NCBI GenBank assembly: GCA_030065935.1
Contig: JASJCP010000012.1
Location: 1-51,374 of the forward strand
Source: Xenococcaceae cyanobacterium MO_167.B27
GTDB lineage: Bacteria; Cyanobacteriota; Cyanobacteriia; Cyanobacteriales; Xenococcaceae
Direction: 5' to 3'
Length of the DNA: 51,374 nucleotides
Below the pieces are notes generated by a model, which saw only the letters and a list, made by a program, of their open reading frames with translations, had not been told where the DNA came from and made no database searches. Numbering within the stretch: position 1 is the stretch's first letter; every line of letters starts with the position of its first letter. Of the stretch, positions 24,047 through 32,038 are shown piece after piece. A program made the translations under genes and the position numbers.

Positions 24047-26128
24047 TTAATTATGAGATTTTTGGCTGAGAACTTCGGTCTTGACAGGTTCGAGATAACC
24101 CTTGGAATAGGGTCGAGAAGAATTTTCTACACCATTAATTACTAAACCCAAAATTTTGGCATTGTGTTGATGTAATTGTTCAAAACTGCTAAAGACAGAG
24201 TTCCGCTCGCTGATATTGGGACGAACTACATACAATAGGTTGGAAATAGTGGTAGCCATTAAAGCTGTTTCACTGGTGAGACTAACTGGAGGAGTATCTA
24301 TAACAATGTAGTCATATTCTTCATTTAGTTCTGCCATTCCTAAATGTTGGTCAAATTTTCCTTGTTTAACTAAAGCAGCATTCCCGACTTGTTTCTGCCA
24401 AGTAGTTTGCAGATAGAGATTTGATGCTAATTGGATTGGCTTTTCAGTGACTTCCTCTTCTGTGATGGGGGTTAAGCTGTTAGTCAATTCTGCCCTATAG
24501 AAATCCCCATCTACCATGAGAACTCGATATCCTAAATCTGCTAATGCCTTAGCTAATCCAATTGTGACAGTGGTTTTTCCTTCGCCTCTTATAGCACTAG
24601 TAACTAACAAACGGCGATTTTTTAGTGGTTGCAGACTTACTGCTGAAGCTAATCTTTGAAAATCTAATTCTATTTGGGTATTTGGTTGAGAGACTAGATT
24701 TAACCAGAAGTCACTAGTTTTTAAGGAACGTCCAAAGTATTGGAAATTATTGATACAGCCAAGAACAGGAAAATCATAGAACTCTAAATCTTTAGCACTT
24801 AATAAAGGATTGCGTTTTTCGAGTAATTTAACCAAAGCCATGCTACCTACCACCGCAGCAAAAAAAGCATTGAGTTGAATTAGCATAATTTTTGGTTCAA
24901 CTGGTTTGGGGTCAGCAAGGGGTGGCTCTAATACTTGTACATGAGCAAAAGTGTTAAAAGCGTCAATCTTGGCTTGCTGCAATTTAGCAATCAAACCTTG
25001 ATAAACTCCTTCTGCTACATCTTTTTCTTTTTGTAAATTTTGTAAGATGTTTTTATTTACTGGTATTGTTGTGAGAGTCCCTTGAAGTTTCTCAAGTTCA
25101 TTGCCTAATTTTTCGGCTTCTTTAGTTTGAGCTTGAGCTTCAGTTTCAGCTAGGATTAGCTCTTGAATCAAGTTGGTTCGACCTGCGTTATTTGCTACAG
25201 TGGTGTCTATTTTAGCTTCAGCTACTCCTTGTTGGACATACTGCTTAAGCTGATTTCGTAATTGATCTCGTTGGAGTCGCAATTCTTGAACCTGGGGGTC
25301 AGCATCGGTACGGATAGTTGTTAGTTGACCTAGCTCTATATCTACTTCGATCAACTTTTGTTTGATTGATTGATAATTTTGGTTTTCACTCAAACTGACC
25401 GAACTTATTGCTTGAGAAGGAGTAAGACCTAAGCGAGCGGATAAAGCTTGGACTTTTTTCCAGTTGGCTTCAGCGTTCACTTGCGCTTCATATTTAGCAG
25501 CAGACAACTGATGAATTAATTGAATGATTCCACTAGTTTGCTCGTCAGAATCAACTAATCCAGAAGCTTGCTCAAATTGTGCTAACTTTCTTTGAGCATC
25601 TTCTAATTCTTGCTTGGTTTGTTCTAATTCTTTTTGACTGAAGTTGATACGAGCTTCAGAGTCTTCTTTTCGCAGTTGGTTTAAACGCTGCTGATAAATT
25701 TCTATCCATTTCTCTGCTCGCTCTTGAGCTAATTCGGGACTAGAAGCACTGACAGTCAAGTCAATAGTTGTAGATTTGTCAGCAATTTCCACTTGAAATA
25801 AATTTTTGTAGCTTCTAAGACTAGGAAATTCCTCTTTTTCTGGGTCTGAAGCTAAAACTTGTTGCATTAATACGTCACTAGTCAGAATAGACTCCTGGGC
25901 TATGAGTGGGTTAACCTGAGATGAAAAAGTGTCCCCACTATTTAAAGAACCAAGAGTTCCTAAATTAGCATTTAGGTTTCCTGTTCTCTCTGGCATAATT
26001 AATTGTGCGTTAGCTTCCCAAATTTTTGAAGAAGATTTAATTTTTACTATCGTAAAGCTAATAACCAGTAAGTTAAAAGCTAATAAAGGTTTCCAATGTC
26101 TGGTAATAATTGAGGCTATTCTTTTCAT
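24047..26128 (-). CDS. Wzc-type polysaccharide co-polymerase with BY-kinase domain
   Basis: This 693-residue inner-membrane protein controls chain length and export in Wzx/Wzy-dependent polysaccharide synthesis. It has a first transmembrane helix (about 14-30), a periplasmic coiled-coil domain (about 160-385), a second helix after a Pro-rich EPPLADPKPVEPK stretch (about 415-435) and a cytoplasmic bacterial tyrosine-kinase domain. There Walker A is GEGKTT (515-520), Walker A' is VLMVDGD (536-542) and Walker B is YIVIDTPP near 610. The C-terminal tyrosine cluster is short, with only Y674 and Y678 visible. It sits between the glycosidase and acyltransferase genes in the cluster. Confidence 0.92.
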   Translation of the reverse strand: MKRIASIITRHWKPLLAFNLLVISFTIVKIKSSSKIWEANAQLIMPERTGNLNANLGTLGSLNSGDTFSSQVNPLIAQESILTSDVLMQQVLASDPEKEEFPSLRSYKNLFQVEIADKSTTIDLTVSASSPELAQERAEKWIEIYQQRLNQLRKEDSEARINFSQKELEQTKQELEDAQRKLAQFEQASGLVDSDEQTSGIIQLIHQLSAAKYEAQVNAEANWKKVQALSARLGLTPSQAISSVSLSENQNYQSIKQKLIEVDIELGQLTTIRTDADPQVQELRLQRDQLRNQLKQYVQQGVAEAKIDTTVANNAGRTNLIQELILAETEAQAQTKEAEKLGNELEKLQGTLTTIPVNKNILQNLQKEKDVAEGVYQGLIAKLQQAKIDAFNTFAHVQVLEPPLADPKPVEPKIMLIQLNAFFAAVVGSMALVKLLEKRNPLLSAKDLEFYDFPVLGCINNFQYFGRSLKTSDFWLNLVSQPNTQIELDFQRLASAVSLQPLKNRRLLVTSAIRGEGKTTVTIGLAKALADLGYRVLMVDGDFYRAELTNSLTPITEEEVTEKPIQLASNLYLQTTWQKQVGNAALVKQGKFDQHLGMAELNEEYDYIVIDTPPVSLTSETALMATTISNLLYVVRPNISERNSVFSSFEQLHQHNAKILGLVINGVENSSRPYSKGYLEPVKTEVLSQKSHN

Positions 26129-26193
26129 TGTTCAGTGTTAATTTAAGTAGAACGACAATAATTAATTTAATTTAATCTGTTTATATTGATTAA

Positions 26194-26805
26194 TTATGAA
26201 CAACTGATAATTGATTGGGATTCTGGAAGTAAAGATTTAACTATCTGTTGGGGATTACCAATAACCACTACATTAGGTGGTATAGATTTACGGACAACAC
26301 TACCTAGTCCAATAACGCTATTTTCTCCTACACACACTCCTTTCATGACGGTGGCATTTGCGCCAATCCATACATTACGCTCAATTACAATCGGTGCTGT
26401 AACTTTTGGTCCTGGGGGAGCATGACGAAGATGAGGTTCTAAGTTGTGATAATCTGTGTCCAGTAAATAACAGTTAGAAATTAGACAATCATCATTAATA
26501 GAAACCGCTTTTTGACAGCCAATCAAAGAACCGTTTAGAGATACGTTTTTACCTACTGTAACCTCTCCAGAACCAAAAATTTTGACTCTTTTTCTGATGC
26601 GACTGCCAGAATCTATCTTGACTTTAACGCTACCACTAATTTTTAAAGACCCCTTAAGCTTAACTCCTTTGACTAAGGTTAAATTGGGATATCTTAATTG
26701 ATACCATTTACGTTTGACTTCAAAATAGATATCGACAAGTATGTTGAATACTAAGTGATCTAGTCTTTGGGATAATTCAGATAAACTTTTTATTTCAGTG
26801 TGCAT
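26194..26805 (-). CDS. Hexapeptide-repeat acyltransferase (left-handed beta-helix)
   Basis: This 203-residue protein has an N-terminal helical segment and hexapeptide repeats from about 45 to 190 that form a left-handed beta-helix. The C-terminal part (NVWIGANATVMKGVCVGEN, VIGLGSVV, VVVIGNPQQIV) is typical of NodL/WcaF/maltose-O-acetyltransferase-like enzymes, and H residues near YHNLEPHLRH could be catalytic. It probably transfers an acetyl group from acetyl-CoA to a sugar of the polysaccharide repeat unit. Gene order between the Wzc-like and Wzy-like genes supports that. Acceptor sugar is unknown. Confidence 0.85.
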   Translation of the reverse strand: MHTEIKSLSELSQRLDHLVFNILVDIYFEVKRKWYQLRYPNLTLVKGVKLKGSLKISGSVKVKIDSGSRIRKRVKIFGSGEVTVGKNVSLNGSLIGCQKAVSINDDCLISNCYLLDTDYHNLEPHLRHAPPGPKVTAPIVIERNVWIGANATVMKGVCVGENSVIGLGSVVRKSIPPNVVVIGNPQQIVKSLLPESQSIISCS

Positions 26806-26870
26806 ATATTGACTCCTTTATTTAATTATTTGAGTGAGCAAGATGAGGCTATAAAAAATTTTTTTAATTG

Positions 26871-28205
26871 TTATGTTTTTCTCGATAGCTGTTGCCATTG
26901 AGAACTATAAGAAGGAGGTTTTTCTAGAATTTCTGCCAGAATTGCTCCTAACCACAAAAAGAAAAACCAGATATAAACGGTTATCCAAGAGAGAGGAAGC
27001 CCGTGGATAAATAGATATAAAGCAATTAAACTAGCAAATGCTTTTTTACAAAGGGCATTACCTTCAAGGGCTGGCTGCCAAAAATTGCTCAGGGTTAAAG
27101 CAAGAGCAGCAATAAAAACCATAAAACCGATAATTCCGTGTAAATACAAAACGCCAGCATAAGTGGAAAAAGAACCAAGAGTAACTTCATAGGTGTACCA
27201 GTTGGCTGTTCCTTGAGGAATTCCCCATCCTAACCAGGGAGATTGTTGCCAGGCTTCCATGGTTTTTTGGATGACAAATTCTCGATCTTTCGATGATGAG
27301 GGACGAGCATTATGAAAAATCTCTAGGGGTTTATTCATCAGAGCAGGTAAGGTTAGCTGCCATAAACTGGATAAGAAAGCAGTTAGGGAAAATAACCACA
27401 GAGAGAGTTGACGAGCAAAGAAACTGCGAAAACTAACATAGGCTAAGATTGCTAGAGGAAGGCAAACCCATGCCAAGCGACTGTGACTAATAAGCAAAGC
27501 AGCTAAACTACCAGCTAGAGAAAATTTACGCAGACGAGGATTGGATTCACCTAAACAAATAAAGAAGCAGAGAAGACCACAAATCCCAGGAATAGGAGGG
27601 TCTGGCATATAAAGCGTGGATCTAGGCAATGGAATACCAAATAAAGGATTCAAAAAAGCACTCAGCCATACTATTAGACTTTTATTGCCTGGGATTAAAT
27701 AAGCTATTGGAGGGAAAAAAGTCTGACGACCAACTCCTACTAACAGCATGATTAGTTGTAGCGCAATCGCAATTAAGTACCCTCCAGCCATCCACGCAAC
27801 TGCTCTGGTTATTACCTTTACTCTAATTTGATTTCCAAAGGGTAGAGCTAAACAGGCAAAGATTAAAAAGTAGCCTTTGAAAAAGGTAATAAAAGTAGCT
27901 GCTACTCTAGTCAATCCAAATCCAACGTTGCTAATACCTATCATCGCTGTCCAGAGCATAACTATAGCCATTGCTAGCCATGCCCAAGCACAGTTTGGTA
28001 ATGATATTCTAACGAGTTTGTCAAAATCGAAGGAAATCACTAGCAAACCGATTACTACTGCTGGATAGAATAGAGTTTGTATCCCTAGCAACCACCAAAG
28101 AGGTGTTAGTACAATCGTCCAGTAGATGACCCGTTCAGCAAAGGACAAATCACTCAGACTAAAGTGTTCTTTTTTAGAATTTAGTTTAGAGGTGGCATTG
28201 AACAT
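26871..28205 (-). CDS. Wzy/O-antigen-ligase-like polysaccharide polymerase
   Basis: This 444-residue protein has about ten to twelve hydrophobic helices and a large extracytoplasmic loop before the last helices (about 295-350), the layout of Wzy polymerases and WaaL ligases. The loop contains HNARPSSSKDREFVIQKTM and WLGWGIPQGTANW; the LGWG element is common in this superfamily. It would polymerise lipid-linked repeat units at the outer face of the inner membrane. As the only such gene in a cluster with Wzx and Wzc it is the likely polymerase. Polymerase and ligase roles cannot be separated by sequence alone. Confidence 0.85.
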   Translation of the reverse strand: MFNATSKLNSKKEHFSLSDLSFAERVIYWTIVLTPLWWLLGIQTLFYPAVVIGLLVISFDFDKLVRISLPNCAWAWLAMAIVMLWTAMIGISNVGFGLTRVAATFITFFKGYFLIFACLALPFGNQIRVKVITRAVAWMAGGYLIAIALQLIMLLVGVGRQTFFPPIAYLIPGNKSLIVWLSAFLNPLFGIPLPRSTLYMPDPPIPGICGLLCFFICLGESNPRLRKFSLAGSLAALLISHSRLAWVCLPLAILAYVSFRSFFARQLSLWLFSLTAFLSSLWQLTLPALMNKPLEIFHNARPSSSKDREFVIQKTMEAWQQSPWLGWGIPQGTANWYTYEVTLGSFSTYAGVLYLHGIIGFMVFIAALALTLSNFWQPALEGNALCKKAFASLIALYLFIHGLPLSWITVYIWFFFLWLGAILAEILEKPPSYSSQWQQLSRKT

Positions 28206-28324
28206 TGAAAGTTTGGAAAAATGGAAAATTTAATAACTTACTTTGGTTAATCAAAATCAATATAATGTATCTAAATCAAACTATTTTTAAGCTAGAAAGA
28301 AGATATTATTTAACCGTTCCTTAT

Positions 28325-28468
28325 AGGATGTCTGAGAAGAATAATTAATCACTTACAATAATAGCGATCGCACGAACTAATTTGGCGAAGAAGTGGCTTT
28401 TGGCTGGGTCGTTTCGAGTTAGTAGATGGCTTATTTGGTATCATCATTTCCGACTTTTCAGACATCCT
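28325..28468. mobile_element. MITE-like element between Wzy-like and GT4 genes
   Basis: AGGATGTCTGA at 28325-28335 is exactly inverted at 28458-28468, and pairing continues a few more bases with a mismatch. The 144-bp element has no intact gene. It fills most of the 288-bp gap between two cluster genes and may be a deletion derivative of an insertion sequence. Confidence 0.55.
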
Positions 28469-28493
28469 TTTAATGGTTTCACTTCATTCATAT

Positions 28494-29627
28494 CTATCTA
28501 CTTAGTTCTGAGTAAAGATTATCAAAGAAAATATTTGCTTTTTCAGAATCATGAATCCTAGCTTGAGAAATTGCTCCAGCACTTAACTGTTCATAATTTT
28601 CAGAACCATCAATGATTTTGATTATAGAATCCAATACTCGATCTGCTAAATTTTCATAGGTTTTATCGAGGATTTCCCAGTAATATTTTGTTGGTCTTTT
28701 GCCTAAATGAATCCAATGTTTATATTGGTTGAGTTCCAAGTCAATGACAAATCCATTGATGTTATTTTTAACAAATTCTGGTAAAGCACAAACATTAGTT
28801 GTTATTGCAGGCGTTCCCACTGAAAATCCCTCCAAAATACTAAATCCATAGGTATCATCAAGAGTACACATAACTTGAAAATGACTTCTCTCCAACAAGT
28901 TTATAACTTTTTCATTAGCTATATTTCTGTATAAAGATACATTTTCTAAGTTGATTAATTCTAAATCTTTTAGATATTTATTTCCATCGGGACAATCAGT
29001 ATATACTTTTGCTCCATAATTCATTCTAGATACCAAGTTTATTTTAATTGGTAATTTCATTGCTGTTGCCTTTTTTGCAATTCTTAATGCAACAATCCCC
29101 CCTTTTCTGGCAAAATGATTTCCTACAAAAGTCAACTCTAAAGTTTCTCCTTTTAAATATTTTTTCGCTTGGGATACTTTTAGAGGAAAATTAGGAGGAA
29201 CAACTATCAGTTTATCTTTTATTGAATTTATCCCCTTAAAGTTAGCTTTTTGCCTTAAAAATTTTTCCTTGGCATGCTCTGACATAGCTATAATTTTTCG
29301 ACAATTTTCTAGGCTTAATCTGTTAATAATTATTGAAGCTAATTTGTCGCCATATTTACCTCTTGTTCTTGGTAATACTGATTCAAAAGTAATAAGCCAA
29401 GGATTTCTTGTATAGGGAATTGCATTAAAAGAATGAATTAGATCAAACTTGGTCGTTAATGGTTTAAACAAACTTACTCCTTGTAAAGGAGACCACATTT
29501 TTTGGAGAATGCGCTCGCCAATATACCAGAGACGATAAGCTTTATAATGTGTAATTTCATCTCTATACTTACGAGGTGAATTAGGAGTTATCAGATTATT
29601 ACTTCCAGTTAAAAGAACTTTTGACAT
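28494..29627 (-). CDS. Family 4-like glycosyltransferase
   Basis: This 377-residue GT-B-fold enzyme probably adds a sugar to the lipid-linked repeat unit at the cytoplasmic face of the membrane. Residues near 160-180 (ELTFVGNHFARKGG) correspond to the start of the C-terminal Rossmann domain. The donor-binding EX7E-type region is visible as TYGFSILEGFSVGTPAITTN near 255-275. The N-terminal part contains DLIHSFNAIPYTRNPWLITFE. It is separated from the Wzy-like gene by a MITE-like element and from the upstream GT2 gene by 69 nt. Donor and acceptor cannot be predicted. Confidence 0.85.
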   Translation of the reverse strand: MSKVLLTGSNNLITPNSPRKYRDEITHYKAYRLWYIGERILQKMWSPLQGVSLFKPLTTKFDLIHSFNAIPYTRNPWLITFESVLPRTRGKYGDKLASIIINRLSLENCRKIIAMSEHAKEKFLRQKANFKGINSIKDKLIVVPPNFPLKVSQAKKYLKGETLELTFVGNHFARKGGIVALRIAKKATAMKLPIKINLVSRMNYGAKVYTDCPDGNKYLKDLELINLENVSLYRNIANEKVINLLERSHFQVMCTLDDTYGFSILEGFSVGTPAITTNVCALPEFVKNNINGFVIDLELNQYKHWIHLGKRPTKYYWEILDKTYENLADRVLDSIIKIIDGSENYEQLSAGAISQARIHDSEKANIFFDNLYSELSR

Positions 29628-29696
29628 AATTGCCTCTAGTAATTTTGCTAAACTTTCACGTTATCTTGTCATTAACTTGAGAGTTAAGGGTTGGCT

Positions 29697-30641
29697 CTAT
29701 GCACTGCTGAGACTCTGAGTGTTTTTACCCAATAACCCTCGCAATGAGCGTCTAGCATCTCTGGGAATTAACCACATTCCCAAATACAATAGGAAATCGA
29801 TCGCCTTTGGTTTACCATTCTTGATAGATTCCCAAAGAAGAGGTAAAAATTCTTCCCATTGTCTTTGATAAGCTGCTTGTGAGCCTACTTGTACCATCAC
29901 AAAAGCGGAATAGGCTCTCGGTGTTACCAGATGGCGATTTTCACGAATCCAAGTTAGGGAATTTTGCCAGTCACTAGTGCTACTGGTAGTTTGACGTTTT
30001 TCCCATCTATACCAAATAGCTAAAGATTCAGGGACAAACTCAATCCCTACATCTTCTATAGTGTTGGCGCGTAAGATCCAGTCCCAATCTTGATGTTTTG
30101 CCAACCCTTCTTGAAAAGGAACTTTCTGCAATAGCTCTTTTTTAGTGAAAATTGTTGAGGTTTGGATTAATCCTTCCCCAAAGGAAAAACTATTGCGAGC
30201 TAAAAGATACTCGCTTAAAGGCTCTGCTGGTTGGGGAAATCTTCTAGGATATTTAAACTCGCCTTTGGGGGTACGAGAAATCAGACAACAGCTAATAATT
30301 GGACAGGAATACTGAGAAGACATGGCTGCTTCTAATTGTAGTTCTAGTTTTTGGGGCAACCACTCATCATCATCATCTAGGAAAGCAATCCATTCTCCCC
30401 TACTTTGAGCAACTCCAGCATTCCTTGCTCCAGCACCACCCTTACTAACTGGTAGTTGGAGAGTGTGTAAACGAGAATCATCGATTTTGGCTAGCTCTAC
30501 ACAGGTTGCATCATCTTTCCCATCAATAACGATGATTACTTCAGTTTCTTTGAGAGTTTGTTGCAAAACGCTTTTAACTGCTCTTGTAACAAGTAACGGT
30601 CTGTCGCGAGTTGGTATGATAACACTGATTTTAGGTTGCAA
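29697..30641 (-). CDS. Family 2 glycosyltransferase
   Basis: This 314-residue GT-A-fold enzyme has the GT2 pattern: KISVIIPTRDRPLLVTRAV at the start, VIIVIDGKDD near residue 37-46, GGAGARNAGVAQSRGEW and the metal-binding AFLDDDDEW (about 90-98), and a later HQDWDW motif (about 183-188) in the acceptor half. It would use a nucleotide sugar to extend the repeat unit in the cytoplasm. It lies 16 nt downstream of the neighbouring GT4 gene, consistent with one operon. Specific sugar is unknown. Confidence 0.92.
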   Translation of the reverse strand: MQPKISVIIPTRDRPLLVTRAVKSVLQQTLKETEVIIVIDGKDDATCVELAKIDDSRLHTLQLPVSKGGAGARNAGVAQSRGEWIAFLDDDDEWLPQKLELQLEAAMSSQYSCPIISCCLISRTPKGEFKYPRRFPQPAEPLSEYLLARNSFSFGEGLIQTSTIFTKKELLQKVPFQEGLAKHQDWDWILRANTIEDVGIEFVPESLAIWYRWEKRQTTSSTSDWQNSLTWIRENRHLVTPRAYSAFVMVQVGSQAAYQRQWEEFLPLLWESIKNGKPKAIDFLLYLGMWLIPRDARRSLRGLLGKNTQSLSSA

Positions 30642-30657
30642 TTCCCTTACCTCCTGA

Positions 30658-31836
30658 CTAAATTAACTGCCCTAAAACAGCAGGGCTTCTATTGACTTCT
30701 TTATTTTCTTTGGCAATTAAACTGTCATAGATTTTCTCTAGAGCTTGAGTTTGAGTGTGGAGATTAAAATTAGTATTTACTCTTTCTTGTCCTTTATGGC
30801 TCAATTTTTGCCAAAAATCAGTATCTTTTATGAGATAGGTAATATTTTGAGCAAGAGTATTAAAGTCTCTTTCTTTTGCTAGTAAAGCTGTTTCACCTTC
30901 GGCTACTAATTCAGGAATTCCAGCGTGAATAGAGCCTACAACTGGTAAACCCATTGCTTGAGCTTCTAGTACCACCATTGGCGCACCTTCTGTATCCCCT
31001 GTAGCAGCAGTAACACTGGGTACAGCTAGTAACCGTGACTGATTCATCCAACTTCTAACTACTTCTGGTGGTTGCGCTCCCAAAAAACGATAGCGACATA
31101 GTAGCTGTGCTGCTAATTCTTCTAACTTAGGTTTGAGAATTCCATTACCGATGATTACCAATTCTACTTCTGGCATTACCGACTGGACTTGAGCCATAGC
31201 ACGAATCAGATATTCACAACCTTTCTTCTCGGTTAATCTGCCAACAAATAATACTACTGGTTTGCGGTTTACTGTTGGGTCTGGTTTAAATTTATCTGTA
31301 TCTATGCCAATGTAATGAACTACTATCTTTTCTTCTGGGCATCCTTTTTCAATTAGTTTAGAACGGATAAAATCAGATACCGCAATAAATAATTTTGCTT
31401 CTTTAAACAGGATGCGACGACCCCTCTCATAAGTCTGATAGTTCCAGCCAGGTACATACTTACTGCAATCGTTGGAGGTAATATCGTAACCGTGAAAAGT
31501 TACCATCAGGGGTAAGCCTGTTTTTTGAGCTATGGGCAGAGCTAACACTCCATCAATCCCAAAATGGGCGTGGATAAGTTGGGCTTTAATGTCTTTGATT
31601 CTGTTCAACCATCCTGACCAAAGGTATCCAGTCATGGTAAACAATTGACGATAAATTCGGGATTTACCCCCAAAAGGAACAATTACTTTGGCTTTCCCTA
31701 ACTGTTGGGTATCGATGAGCTTTGTACCAACGTAGTAAGGTTCGTATTTTGATAAGGAATTGATTTGAGCAGGAATGAAGGTTTCAGAGTAATGTAACAT
31801 CTCATTCCGAAAGATAATTATGGGCTTTTTGTTCAT
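30658..31836 (-). CDS. Family 4 glycosyltransferase (WcaL-like)
   Basis: This 392-residue GT-B enzyme resembles colanic-acid-type family 4 transferases. HAHFGIDGVLALPIA and TFHGYDITSND mark the N-terminal domain, VVLFVGRLTEKKGCEYLIRA the start of the C-terminal domain, and EGAPMVVLEAQAMGLPVVGS the donor-binding EX7E motif (E at both ends). It acts in the cytoplasm on the growing lipid-linked oligosaccharide. It is 16 nt upstream of the GT2 gene. A C-rich repeat array separates it from the beta-propeller gene. Confidence 0.92.
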   Translation of the reverse strand: MNKKPIIIFRNEMLHYSETFIPAQINSLSKYEPYYVGTKLIDTQQLGKAKVIVPFGGKSRIYRQLFTMTGYLWSGWLNRIKDIKAQLIHAHFGIDGVLALPIAQKTGLPLMVTFHGYDITSNDCSKYVPGWNYQTYERGRRILFKEAKLFIAVSDFIRSKLIEKGCPEEKIVVHYIGIDTDKFKPDPTVNRKPVVLFVGRLTEKKGCEYLIRAMAQVQSVMPEVELVIIGNGILKPKLEELAAQLLCRYRFLGAQPPEVVRSWMNQSRLLAVPSVTAATGDTEGAPMVVLEAQAMGLPVVGSIHAGIPELVAEGETALLAKERDFNTLAQNITYLIKDTDFWQKLSHKGQERVNTNFNLHTQTQALEKIYDSLIAKENKEVNRSPAVLGQLI

Positions 31837-31909
31837 AAGACCTCTTACAGAAATAAATTTTCAATCACTTTCTCTTGCTATCTTTTCTGCTCACCTCCCC
31901 TTGTCTTAC

Positions 31910-32038
31910 CCAATTCCCCAATTCCCTATCTCCCCAATTCCCTATCTCCCCAATTCCCCATCTCCCCAATTCCCCATCTCCCCAATCCCCCAATCCCCCA
32001 ATCCCCCAATCCCCCAATCCCCCAATCCCCCAATCCTC
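31910..32038. repeat. Heptad-like tandem repeats (cccaatt / cccaatc units)
   Basis: Tandem CCCAATTCCC..., CTATCTCC and CCCAATC units fill the gap between the GT4 and beta-propeller genes and touch the stop codon of the latter (32039-32041). The strand is strongly C-rich on the plus side. A small open frame across it is an artefact of the repeat. Confidence 0.9.
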
